Shown: piece after piece, positions 1-8,867 of the stretch
How the letters are laid out: each line of letters begins with the position of its first letter
Position numbering within the stretch: the stretch's first letter is position 1
From: JBCCJA01 sp039045975
GTDB lineage: Bacteria; Planctomycetota; Planctomycetia; Planctomycetales; Planctomycetaceae
Length of the DNA stretch: 64,000 nt
Assembly: GCA_039045975.1 (NCBI GenBank)
Contig: JBCCJA010000001.1
Coordinates: 210,414-274,413, forward strand
Reading direction: 5' to 3'
Notes under the pieces: generated by a model
The model's database searches: none
What the model was told of the DNA's origin: nothing
The model's input: the letters and a program-made list of their open reading frames with translations, nothing else
Made by a program: the position numbers and the translations under genes

Positions 1-996
1 GCGACCGAGAAGCTGGCCGAACTCGCCGCGGAACACCTTTTGGAAAATAAATTTACGAACTTCGCGTTCGTCGGGATCGACGGCGTAGGATTCTCCGACC
101 GCCGCTGCACGGCGTTCTGCGATGAAATCCGTCACGCCGGTCATGACGTCCTCGTCTACCCGACGCCTTCGTCGGCGAGCTCGCGGGCCTGGGAGAACGA
201 GCATCGCTACATGGCCGACTGGATCGACGGACTCCCGAAGCCGATCGGGATCATGGCCTGTAACGACGACCGCGGCCGCGAAGTGCTGGAAGCGTGCTCG
301 CTCGCGGGGATCAAAGTCCCGGAAGACGTTTCCGTCGTCGGGGTCGACAACGACTCGTTGATCTGCGACCTCGCGACCCCGCCCCTCTCCAGCGTCGAGT
401 TCGGAGCGGAGGCGGGCGGCTACCTCGCCGCCCAAGAGCTGGACAAAATGATGAGCGGCCAATCAAAAGGCGGCGACACGATCAACATCGCCCCGAGTCA
501 CGTACACTACAGGCGATCTACGAGCGTGCTCGCCGTCGAAGACCGGGACGTCGCGGCGGCATTATATCAAATCCGACGGAACCGCGGCCGAGGCGTGACG
601 GTCGCGTCGATCCTGGACAGCACGGCGCTCCCGCGGCGAACGCTGGAGGTGCGGTTTCGTAAAGAGACCGGTCGTTCGATTCGTGAGGAAATCGGACAGG
701 CACGCCTCACTTATGCCAAAGAACTGCTGGCCGCGACGCTGCATCCGATCGCCTACGTAGCGGAGTTGTCCGGTTACAAATCAACTTCTTATCTGAGTCA
801 GGTGTTTCGCAAGCACCTGAACTGCACGCCGGCCGAGTATCGAAAACGACTGCGGCGGAGCGACACAGTCGGCGAACGGACGGCCGGCGCAATGCGTTCG
901 ACTTGGGACGGCCCGCAGGCCTCACAAGACAACGGCCGTCAATGGTCCCCGGACAGGCCCGCGGGGAAGGCTGGCATACAAAACGATAATTATTAA
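1..996 (+). CDS. XylR-type transcriptional regulator (LacI-like sensor + AraC DNA-binding domain), 5' truncated by window edge
   Basis: The reading frame is open from base 1, so the gene starts outside the window and 331 codons are visible. The first half reads like a periplasmic-binding/LacI-type sugar sensor: FAFVGI, the IGIMACNDDRGREVLEA stretch and VPEDVSVVGVDND are typical of that fold. The last 100 residues are an AraC-family double helix-turn-helix with IAYVAELSGYKSTSYLSQVF followed by TPAEYRKRLR. This order matches the XylR family (xylose-operon activator). It lies 85 bp upstream of a sulfatase/glycosidase cluster on the same strand and is probably its sugar-responsive regulator. The ligand is inferred and may not be xylose. 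A basic, low-complexity tail of about 40 residues follows the HTH. Confidence 0.9.
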   Translation, partial: ATEKLAELAAEHLLENKFTNFAFVGIDGVGFSDRRCTAFCDEIRHAGHDVLVYPTPSSASSRAWENEHRYMADWIDGLPKPIGIMACNDDRGREVLEACSLAGIKVPEDVSVVGVDNDSLICDLATPPLSSVEFGAEAGGYLAAQELDKMMSGQSKGGDTINIAPSHVHYRRSTSVLAVEDRDVAAALYQIRRNRGRGVTVASILDSTALPRRTLEVRFRKETGRSIREEIGQARLTYAKELLAATLHPIAYVAELSGYKSTSYLSQVFRKHLNCTPAEYRKRLRRSDTVGERTAGAMRSTWDGPQASQDNGRQWSPDRPAGKAGIQNDNY

Positions 997-1080
997 TCCC
1001 GACTCTCTGTTACCGACAAAGCCGCGAACGCCGGCAGTACGCCCGCCTCCGACTCATCCACGCTTTCGGGAAGACAAAGA

Positions 1081-2502
1081 ATGTACTCCGTTCGATGTTT
1101 AGTCGCGGTCATCCCGTTCATGGCGTCGTCGGCGGTGATCGCCGAGGCCGGCCGCCCGAATATTGTTTTCATCTTGGCGGACGACCTCGGATACGGCGAT
1201 GTGGGAGCGTTCGGCGGGACCGCATTGCACACGCCGCATCTCGATCGCCTCGCCGCACAGGGCGTCAAATTGACCCGACATTATGCGGGAAGCACCGTCT
1301 GCGGGCCGTCGCGGTGCGTCCTGCTCACGGGAAAACATGTCGGACGCGCGTCGGTCCGCGGCAACCAGTCGGGCTACTTAGCCGATGACGAACTCACGAT
1401 CGCCAAGATGCTAGCCGCCGCCGGATACGACACCGGGTGCTTCGGGAAATGGGGCGTCGGACACCCCCCAACGCTCGACGACCCACGACGGTGCGGATTC
1501 GGCACGCACTACGGTTACGTGAATATGTTCCACGCCCATAACTTTTATCCGGAATTTCTGGTGCGGGACGGCCGCAAGGAGACGCTCGGCAACGTCGTCG
1601 GTGCAGAATGGCGGACGGTGCCCGCCGGCCAACACGGCAAAGGCGTGGCGGTCGAGAGAGTCGACTATGCCCCGGACCTGATCACGGACGAGGCAATCTC
1701 CTTCCTCGAGGCCCGGCGTACCGGGCCGTTCTTTCTGTATCTCGCATTCAATACTCCACACGCGAATAACGAAGCCACCGATTCGCCGCAATCGGAACGC
1801 GGCATGGAAGTGCCCGACTTCGGCCCGTTCTCGGACCGGCCATGGCCCGGCCCGGAGAAGGGGTTCGCCGAAATGGTCCGGCGACTCGATCGTGACGTCG
1901 GTCGGATCCTGACGACATTGGATCGTCTCCGGATCGCCGACGAGACCCTCATTATATTTTCCAGCGATAACGGCCCGCACAGCGAAGGCGGCCACGCCGC
2001 CGACTTCTTCGACTCCAACGGCCCCCTGCGCGGCCAGAAGCGGGACCTCTACGAGGGAGGAATCCGCGTCCCCACGATCGTGCGTTGGCTCGGCGAGGTG
2101 CCCGGCGGGACGACCCTGTCCGACGTTTCCGGATTCCAGGACTGGTTACCCACAATCGCCGACGCGGCAACGGTTCCGGCCGACACCGAGTGCGACGGGA
2201 TCAGCCTTTGGCCGGCTCTCCGCGGAGAGCCGGTCCGAGAAACGGAACGCCCCTTTTATTTCGAGTTCCCGGAACGCGGGGGCCGCAGAGCGGTGAGGCA
2301 AGGAAAATGGAAAGCCGTTCAATACGACGCGCTCCGCAGCCCGCCCGGACCGGTCGAACTGTACGACCTCGCGTCCGACCCGTCGGAGACTTCCGACGTC
2401 GCGGCGTCCCACCCCGACGTCGTCGCCCGGCTGACCGCGGTCATGGCGAGTTCGCACACGCCGAGCGATCAATTTCCGATCGGACGAACCGCAGCGAAGT
2501 AG
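1081..2502 (+). CDS. secreted sulfatase (arylsulfatase-type, FGly-dependent)
   Basis: This is a sulfatase of 473 residues that hydrolyses sulfate esters after export. The N-terminus has a short hydrophobic signal sequence ending near VIAEA, directly followed by RPNIVFILADDLGYGDVG, the metal-binding start of the alkaline-phosphatase-superfamily fold. The active-site signature is C-G-P-S-R with Cys74 as the residue converted to formylglycine, followed by LLTGKH. Further family motifs are FGKWGVG, PFFLYLAFNTPH and SSDNGPHSEGG. The tail has the usual VELYDLASDPSE. It is the first structural gene after the XylR-type regulator. The next gene, another sulfatase, begins about 130 bp downstream on the same strand. 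The natural sulfated substrate cannot be read from sequence. Confidence 0.95.
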   Translation: MYSVRCLVAVIPFMASSAVIAEAGRPNIVFILADDLGYGDVGAFGGTALHTPHLDRLAAQGVKLTRHYAGSTVCGPSRCVLLTGKHVGRASVRGNQSGYLADDELTIAKMLAAAGYDTGCFGKWGVGHPPTLDDPRRCGFGTHYGYVNMFHAHNFYPEFLVRDGRKETLGNVVGAEWRTVPAGQHGKGVAVERVDYAPDLITDEAISFLEARRTGPFFLYLAFNTPHANNEATDSPQSERGMEVPDFGPFSDRPWPGPEKGFAEMVRRLDRDVGRILTTLDRLRIADETLIIFSSDNGPHSEGGHAADFFDSNGPLRGQKRDLYEGGIRVPTIVRWLGEVPGGTTLSDVSGFQDWLPTIADAATVPADTECDGISLWPALRGEPVRETERPFYFEFPERGGRRAVRQGKWKAVQYDALRSPPGPVELYDLASDPSETSDVAASHPDVVARLTAVMASSHTPSDQFPIGRTAAK

Positions 2503-2632
2503 CAAATCAGGGCGGACCGGCCGCCTCGACCCGATTTCCGCGACAACGAATCAAACTCACGAAGAGGAAGCCGCAGTGTCGCGACGAGATCAAAGACCTC
2601 ATCGTCATCGGACTCCGAGTGAGGATGGCCTC

Positions 2633-4189
2633 ATGCTGTCCAAAATCCCGGCGGTGCTCGGCCTCCGTACGTCGTCTTCGGGTACGGCGCCGTCTGCCGT
2701 CGCTCGCACACTCTGTGTCGTCACGGCCTACACAACTCTCGCGGTCACCTGCGTGTCGGAAGCCGGGGAGGCGACGGGGGATTCTCGCCCCAACATCTTG
2801 ATGATCGCCGTCGACGACTTGAATTATTGGTCGGGTCATTTGGGGACCAATCCGGACGTCAAGACCCCGAACATCGACCGGCTCGCCGCTTCCGGCGTTT
2901 CGTTCCGCCACGCCTACACGCCCGCCGCGATTTGCAACGCGACCCGCTGTGCCCTGCTGACCGGCATGCGGCCGAGCACAACGGGCGTTTATGCGAACGA
3001 AACCGACTGGCGGACCGTCGTGGGCGACGGGTATTCGCTGCCGGGTTGGCTCAGGGCCCACGGGTATCGGACCTACGGCGTCGGGAAGCTGTTCCACAAA
3101 ACTCACATCATCCGCGAGTCGGATTGGGACGAGTACCCGCAGAAACCTCGCTACGAACTGCCGGCGGGTGAACCGACCTCCGAAGGACGGACGACGAGGT
3201 ACTCGCTCGGAGCGACGCGACGCGCGGACGGCAACAAGTTCTTGGAGAAGGGCTTGGAGATCGCCGAACTCGCCGGCGGCGACGACAAATCGAACGACTT
3301 TCACACCGCGATGTATGCCGCCGAACGCCTGCGCAGTCCTGGCGGAGAGCCGTTTTTTATCGGCTGCGGCATCTTCCGTCCGCACCTGCCGTGGAACGTG
3401 CCTCGGTTTTACTTCGAGATGTTCCCCGAGTCTTCGATCTCGACCGTCCCGTTTTTCGAAGACGACCTGATCGACCTGCCCGGTCGGCGGAACCGGCCCT
3501 CGCCCGAGTTCGTCCGCATCCGCGAATCGGACCAGTGGAAACGGGCTATCCGGGGCTATCTGGCCTCGGTCGCGTACGCCGACCGGCAGGTCGGCCGCGT
3601 CCTCGACGCGCTCGAAGCCTCCCCGCACCGTGACGACACGATCGTCGTGCTATGGGGCGACCACGGCTGGCAGTTAGGCGAGAAACATCGGTTTCGCAAG
3701 TTCGCACTCTGGGAGGAGGCATGTCGCACGACGTTCGTCTGGCGTGTGCCCGGCGTGACACCGGGCGGGAAGATCGTCGACGGGCCGGCCGACGTTCAAG
3801 GACTCTGGCGGACACTCGCCGAACTCATCGACGTGCCGGCGCCGCCGCACGTCGAAGGCCCGAGTCTGGTCCGCGTCCTAGAACACCCCGACGACGACCG
3901 GAGCGAGACGGCCGTCGTCACGACCCAGGGATTTAATAATCATGCCGTCCGCCTCGGCGACTATCGGTTCATTCGCTACGCCAGCGGCGCGGAAGAACTG
4001 TATGACCACGGCGACGACCCCCACGAATGGCACAACTTGCTTTATCGGGCGAAGGGATCGGCCGAGATCGAAGACGAGATCATCGCGATCCGTGACCGGA
4101 TGGCGGTTGACCTGCCGCAGCTGAATCGGTCCCCGGAGGAAGGAAGACAGATTTACGGCGGCACGCCGAGCCCTGCGAAATCCGAGTGA
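2633..4189 (+). CDS. secreted sulfatase, iduronate-2-sulfatase-like, with C-x-A-x-R active-site signature
   Basis: This sulfatase resembles the iduronate-2-sulfatase/choline-sulfatase type. The frame opens at a GTG at 2576, but the ATG at 2633 is preferred because GAGGA lies just upstream and the protein then begins with a plausible long signal region. That gives 518 residues. RPNILMIAVDDLNYW opens the fold. The active site is C-N-A-T-R with Cys101, so alanine replaces the usual proline; Cys-type C-x-A-x-R sites are known but less common. FFIGCGIFRPHLPW and GDHGWQLGEKHRF are characteristic of the iduronate-2-sulfatase-like group. It sits between a classical sulfatase and a DUF1593-like protein, so it is probably one of several enzymes acting on the same sulfated glycan. 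Confidence 0.93.
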   Translation: MLSKIPAVLGLRTSSSGTAPSAVARTLCVVTAYTTLAVTCVSEAGEATGDSRPNILMIAVDDLNYWSGHLGTNPDVKTPNIDRLAASGVSFRHAYTPAAICNATRCALLTGMRPSTTGVYANETDWRTVVGDGYSLPGWLRAHGYRTYGVGKLFHKTHIIRESDWDEYPQKPRYELPAGEPTSEGRTTRYSLGATRRADGNKFLEKGLEIAELAGGDDKSNDFHTAMYAAERLRSPGGEPFFIGCGIFRPHLPWNVPRFYFEMFPESSISTVPFFEDDLIDLPGRRNRPSPEFVRIRESDQWKRAIRGYLASVAYADRQVGRVLDALEASPHRDDTIVVLWGDHGWQLGEKHRFRKFALWEEACRTTFVWRVPGVTPGGKIVDGPADVQGLWRTLAELIDVPAPPHVEGPSLVRVLEHPDDDRSETAVVTTQGFNNHAVRLGDYRFIRYASGAEELYDHGDDPHEWHNLLYRAKGSAEIEDEIIAIRDRMAVDLPQLNRSPEEGRQIYGGTPSPAKSE

Positions 4190-4315
4190 TCCCGCCCGCT
4201 GATCGACGGCACGATTCGCGTCGTCTGTCGGGTCATATCGAGCCCGCGAAACGTGCCGACGTCCCGTCGACATCGAAATTCTAAGAATCGCTGAAACCGG
4301 GAGGCAGGCATCACC

Positions 4316-5413
4316 GTGGTGCGACTTAAATATCTTCGAGACGGTTCGACGCTTTTCGTCCGACTCGTGACCACAACGCTGCTGGCCGCGGGCGGGGCGG
4401 GTCCCGCGAACGGCGAAGAGCGTCCGAAGACGTGGATCATCACCGACCTGTCCGACAAGACGCTCCCCGGGCCGAACAAGGAGGGCACCCTCAACGACCC
4501 CGACGACCACTCCGCGATGGCCGGATACCTGTTGATGGCGAACGAATTCGACACCTTGGGGATCGTCGTAGCGAGCACGCACCGGGCGGCACACGCGTCC
4601 ACGCCGGATCAATTGCGCTGGGCCGACGGCTATTTTGGCGAGGCGTTTCGAGCCGAACTGGCCAATCTGAACGATGCAATCGGCGGCTTCGCCGAACACC
4701 TCCCGATCTATCAATCCGCGATCAAGAGCACGTCCGAGCGATACAGCACGCGGCGCAACTATTTCTCACTGCAGAAATATGAATCGATCGCACGCCTCCG
4801 AGACGCCGCGGAGTCGCTCACCGACGGAGACCTGCTGAATGTGCTCTGCTGGGGCTCGCTGACGGAGCCGGCGATCTTTGTGAATCACTGCATCGCGACA
4901 GGGCGTACGGGGCTGCTTGCGAAGACGCGTTTCATCGCGCATTGGACGAACTCGTCGCTATCCCAGGGGACGCCGCGTCATCCGGAACGTGTCGCGAATT
5001 GCCGCGAAGACGCGAAGGCGTGCGCCTATCTCAAGCGACAGGCCGCAGCGGGCCTGATCGACTACCGCGAATGCGGTGCGATCGGGCAGTCGGCCATCGT
5101 CCGGTGTGCGCCGGACGGGGCGGACTATTACGAAGAGTTCAAAGTCGGTCGGTTGGGCACGCTGTTCGTGACGGGGAAGTTCGCCCACGGTCGGGTCGAC
5201 CACTCCGACGCCGCGACGTACTGGGTGCTGTTGCCCGGTTACGGCGTGTACGTGGACGATATCGCGGCCGACGGCTCCAACGCTCCCGAACGCGAAAACG
5301 CCAACCGCGAAGCGTTTTGCCGGGCCTCGGGCGAGATCCACGACGAACTCCGTCGTCGCGCGATCCTCGCGGCGGGACGTCCGACGCGGCGAACGACCGA
5401 CCTCGAGAATTGA
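4316..5413 (+). CDS. secreted nucleoside-hydrolase-like protein (DUF1593-like)
   Basis: This protein of 365 residues has an N-terminal hydrophobic segment ending near AGPANGEE, so it is probably exported. Residues about 39-90 read WIITDLSD, then DPDDHSAMAGYLLMANEFD, then LGIVVAS. The Asp-rich DPDD cluster resembles the calcium site of nucleoside hydrolases and the related DUF1593 family, which is often found among planctomycete and Bacteroidetes sugar-degrading genes. A later segment (residues about 180-190) reads LLNVLCWGSLTEPA, also like that family. Two GTG codons (4316 and 4319) could start translation; a GGAGG about ten bases upstream serves either. The enzymatic activity and substrate are unknown. 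Position in the sulfatase/GH cluster suggests action on a glycan product rather than on nucleosides. Confidence 0.7.
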   Translation: MVRLKYLRDGSTLFVRLVTTTLLAAGGAGPANGEERPKTWIITDLSDKTLPGPNKEGTLNDPDDHSAMAGYLLMANEFDTLGIVVASTHRAAHASTPDQLRWADGYFGEAFRAELANLNDAIGGFAEHLPIYQSAIKSTSERYSTRRNYFSLQKYESIARLRDAAESLTDGDLLNVLCWGSLTEPAIFVNHCIATGRTGLLAKTRFIAHWTNSSLSQGTPRHPERVANCREDAKACAYLKRQAAAGLIDYRECGAIGQSAIVRCAPDGADYYEEFKVGRLGTLFVTGKFAHGRVDHSDAATYWVLLPGYGVYVDDIAADGSNAPERENANREAFCRASGEIHDELRRRAILAAGRPTRRTTDLEN

Positions 5414-5756
5414 GACACGGACTCACCACCGAAAGGCAGGCTACCCCTCTCACGTGTCGAGACAAACGAAACATGCGGGCCGGGTTCACGCATTGCGGTC
5501 GTACGACATCGTCGGCCATCGGGATCGGATGGGTTAACACCGACCCGACGGCAGACGAGACGGCCTCACTACGGCAACGCAACACACGAAAAACATCCCT
5601 AAAACTTTACTCGAAGCGAAGACGTCCCCTCTATCAGCGTAGTCACGGCTAGTTTCATCTTTGGGGCGATCAACCTCGCCGAGTCCGAATGCGGCGAAGA
5701 GAGAACAGGCCGGTGCGACTGTCACTATGCAATTTAAATTTGACCAAGGTGTGTAT
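5414..5756. other. intergenic gap before the triple-GH43 gene
   Basis: I see no gene or RNA here. The last part is A+T-richer and contains AAGGTG eight bases before the preferred ATG of the next gene, which is the best ribosome-binding site in the gap. The reading frame of the next gene is open for 32 extra codons into this gap, but that stretch has no signal-peptide character. Confidence 0.5.
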
Positions 5757-8756
5757 ATGCAAAACACAGTCCCGCAATCTCGCCGCGACCGACGAACTAA
5801 CGTGAACAGATTCGCAAGAAAGTCACATCACAAGACCAGCGTCATCCGATTACTCGTCGCCGCGGCGCTGACGATCGTGTTCGGCGGCGGTGCGTCGGCG
5901 GAAGTGCCGCCGAACAATCCGTTGCGACTGGGCCGGACCGATTTCTACGGGGCCGACCCTTCGGTCGCCGTCTCCGCCGACGGACGGCTATTCCTGTTCC
6001 CGACGACCGACAGCCACGACTGGAACAAGCAGTTCGGTTGGTCGTGCTACTCGACGACGGACCTCGTCGACTGGACCTCGCACGGCGTCGTATTCTCGGC
6101 CGAGAGTTCGGCCTGGGGCACGCACAAGGCGTGGGCGCCCGACATCATCCGTAAAGACGACCGGTACTACCTCTTTTATTATTTCAACAACGGCGGCAGC
6201 AACAGGGGCGGCGTCGGGGTGGCCGCGTCGGACACACCCGAGGGTCCGTACGAGGAACTCACGCCGACACGCTTGTGCGGCGGGCACGACCCCGCGGTCT
6301 TCGCCGACGACGACGGCCACGTCTGGCTTTATTTGCAGGACCGCGTCTACGAGATGAACGACGACATGACGTCGTTCGCCTCCGGCCCCCACGACGTCGG
6401 GCTCGACTACAAGCCCGACGTATTCGAGGCGGCTTACGTCTTCAAACGCGGGGACACTTACTACTTCACGATCGCGAAAGACTGGAACAATATCATCTAT
6501 TATACGGGTGACTCGCCCCGGGGTCCGTTTGAGTATCGCGGCGAGATTATGCGGCCGTACGGCGGCAACAACCATCACTCCGTAGTCGAATACGGCGGGC
6601 GTTGGATTCTATTTTATCACGAATGGCTAAAGGGCGACCCGGAACACCAGCGTCGGCTCCGGGCGGAGTATCTGACCTTCAACGACGACGGATCGATCGA
6701 CCTCGTCGAACCGACGGACGCCGGTGTTACGCTCGCGGCCGCCGACACGCGGACGCCGGAAGGGGACGAGGCCGGGTCCGACACCCGCGAAGTGAAGTAC
6801 CTTCTGGGCGACGAATGGATGAGGGACCCGTTCATCTCGCTGGAGGACGACGGCCGTTACTACATGACCGGCACCCGGCTGAGCCATACGACCGGCGGCG
6901 TCCAAGGCATTGAAGTCTGGGTGAGTGAGAACCTCGACGACTGGGCGCCGGCGGGCGTGCCCTGGACTTTCGACAATTCGCGTTGGATCCGCTCGGTTTC
7001 TCCGCCGAAAGGCAGAACCCGCAAAGACTTCTGGCTGTGGGCCCCGGAACTGACGAAACTCGCCGACGGACGTTGGATCGGCGTCCATACGACGAACCGT
7101 CGCCGGGCCAATCTGATCGTCTCCGACGGTGAGACGCTGGAAGCGACGTGGTCCGAGCCGATGGGGGAGGCGTTCGGCCATCGGCACGACCCCTCCGTAT
7201 TCACCGATACCGACGGTTCGCGCTGGCTCGTGTGGGGCTGTGCGGCGATCCAAAAACTTAACGACGATCTGACCGGCTTCGACGGGTCCGTGCGACGGAT
7301 CGGTCCGTCGGACCGCAAGCTCGGCCACGAGGGCTGCGTGATCCGACGGATCGGCAAGAAGTATGTCCTGTTCGGCACCGCGTGGAGTACGGACCGGCTC
7401 CGGGACGGTACTTATAATTTGTATTACTGCGTGGCCGACGAGTTGACCGGCCCCTACGGCCCGCGGCGGTTCGCCGGACGGTTTTGCGGCCACGGCACGC
7501 CGTTTGAGGATAAGAACGGTTCGTGGTGGACCACGGCGTTTCTTAACGGCCGTTTCGAGACGGATCTTATGAAAGGGCAGGCGATATGCGACCGCGGCGA
7601 GGCATGGACGGTCAATCCGAAAGGAATGACGCTGGTCCCGCTCGACGTGACGGTCGCAGAAGACGGGGACGTGACGATCCGTGCGACCCCGGAGCCGTAC
7701 GCGTCCCCCGGCCCCGAAGAGGTCCAAGCGTTCGATCTCGTCGACGCCTCCGAAGCGCCGACGCCTCGCGAGCGGACCTCCGCCGCGGAGCGCAAGGCCT
7801 ATCGGCTTTTCTCTGAAAACGTTCGCGACCCTTTCATCGCCCGCGGCCCCGGAGGCTCGTACTGCCTGACGGGGACGACGGCCGGCTCACACTGGGGGAA
7901 GACGGTCGGTGTTAACGTGTGGCGTTCCGATGACCTGCGCGACTGGGACGACCTCGGGTTTGTCTGGCTTCTCGATTCCGCGGGGGCTGAGCCTCGTTCA
8001 TGGCACTGGGACCGGCCAGTCGTGGCGGGCGTACGGAACGGTCGGGCCGTCTGGGCGCCCGAACTGCACCACATCGACGGAACCTGGTGGGTCCCTCACA
8101 GCCTCAACGCCGGCGGCCACGGGCTGCTGCGGAGCGGTTCGGGCGATGTCGCCGGCCCGTATTATTCGCTGCCGGCGGTATCAAACAGAGGGATCGACCC
8201 GCACCTGTTCGTGGACGGGGGACAGGTTTACTACCTCTGGCAAAACGGAAACATCGTCGCGCTCGATGACTCGTTTCGGCCCGTCGGATCACCCCGCACG
8301 ATCGGGCCGGAGGGCAAACATCCGCTCGGCTATGAAGGCGTCGGACTGATCAAGGTCGGCACGAAATACGTTCTGTTCGCCTCCGGCCGTTACGGATACG
8401 AAACCGACGACAGTTACGACCTGTACTACTGCAGCGCCGACAGCCTCTACGGCCCGTACGGCCGCCGACGCGTGGCGGTTAAGCACGGCGGGCACGGGAA
8501 CCTGTTCGTGGACGCCCGGGGCGATTGGTGGTGCACCGCGTTCGACCACGACTTTAACGACGGCGAAACCCGCTGGGCGCCGTGGATCGTCCCGCTCGAC
8601 ATCTCCGAGACGGGCGAAGACCTGCGCATCTCCGTCCTCGACCCCCGCTTCCGCCCCACGGCCGAAGACCGACTCGAAGTCGCCTCGCTGAGTCGCAGCG
8701 GCCCTCCCGCCGAATGGAACGGTCGGAAGCCTTGGTGGCGACCGGACGGAAGCTGA
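5757..8756 (+). CDS. secreted protein with three tandem GH43-type glycosidase domains
   Basis: The ATG at 5757 is chosen over an upstream ATG at 5661 because AAGGTG precedes it and a signal peptide follows (hydrophobic stretch ending at GASA). The 999-residue product holds three successive five-bladed propellers of the GH43 type. Each keeps the expected acidic triad: Asp67, Asp178 and Glu224; Asp357, Asp478 and Glu525; Asp691, Asp814 and Glu860. Diagnostic pieces are ADPSV, HDPAVF and FEAAYVF in domain 1, MRDPFI, HDPSVF and GHEGCV in domain 2, and VRDPFIA, IDPHLF and GYEGVG in domain 3. Domains 2 and 3 resemble each other more than domain 1. GH43 enzymes cleave arabinose, xylose or galactose side chains and backbones; which applies here is unknown. 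Three apparently intact catalytic domains in one chain is unusual. Confidence 0.88.
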   Translation: MQNTVPQSRRDRRTNVNRFARKSHHKTSVIRLLVAAALTIVFGGGASAEVPPNNPLRLGRTDFYGADPSVAVSADGRLFLFPTTDSHDWNKQFGWSCYSTTDLVDWTSHGVVFSAESSAWGTHKAWAPDIIRKDDRYYLFYYFNNGGSNRGGVGVAASDTPEGPYEELTPTRLCGGHDPAVFADDDGHVWLYLQDRVYEMNDDMTSFASGPHDVGLDYKPDVFEAAYVFKRGDTYYFTIAKDWNNIIYYTGDSPRGPFEYRGEIMRPYGGNNHHSVVEYGGRWILFYHEWLKGDPEHQRRLRAEYLTFNDDGSIDLVEPTDAGVTLAAADTRTPEGDEAGSDTREVKYLLGDEWMRDPFISLEDDGRYYMTGTRLSHTTGGVQGIEVWVSENLDDWAPAGVPWTFDNSRWIRSVSPPKGRTRKDFWLWAPELTKLADGRWIGVHTTNRRRANLIVSDGETLEATWSEPMGEAFGHRHDPSVFTDTDGSRWLVWGCAAIQKLNDDLTGFDGSVRRIGPSDRKLGHEGCVIRRIGKKYVLFGTAWSTDRLRDGTYNLYYCVADELTGPYGPRRFAGRFCGHGTPFEDKNGSWWTTAFLNGRFETDLMKGQAICDRGEAWTVNPKGMTLVPLDVTVAEDGDVTIRATPEPYASPGPEEVQAFDLVDASEAPTPRERTSAAERKAYRLFSENVRDPFIARGPGGSYCLTGTTAGSHWGKTVGVNVWRSDDLRDWDDLGFVWLLDSAGAEPRSWHWDRPVVAGVRNGRAVWAPELHHIDGTWWVPHSLNAGGHGLLRSGSGDVAGPYYSLPAVSNRGIDPHLFVDGGQVYYLWQNGNIVALDDSFRPVGSPRTIGPEGKHPLGYEGVGLIKVGTKYVLFASGRYGYETDDSYDLYYCSADSLYGPYGRRRVAVKHGGHGNLFVDARGDWWCTAFDHDFNDGETRWAPWIVPLDISETGEDLRISVLDPRFRPTAEDRLEVASLSRSGPPAEWNGRKPWWRPDGS

Positions 8757-8867
8757 ATTGGCGACCGGTTTCTTCATAGAACAAAGGCAGTGCCGCGGCT
8801 CGTCACAGCCGTGCTCTCCGAAAACTGACGAACGTTCATCTTTACGACAACATATGAAAGTCAAAAA

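Noticed and set aside
2507..3628. Long open frame on the minus strand opposite the C-x-A-x-R sulfatase.
   Set aside because: It lies inside a gene with strong family motifs, has no recognisable domain, and is a common shadow in G+C-rich DNA.
5661..5756. Upstream start for the triple-GH43 gene.
   Set aside because: It would place a charged stretch before the signal peptide; the ATG at 5757 has a better ribosome-binding site.
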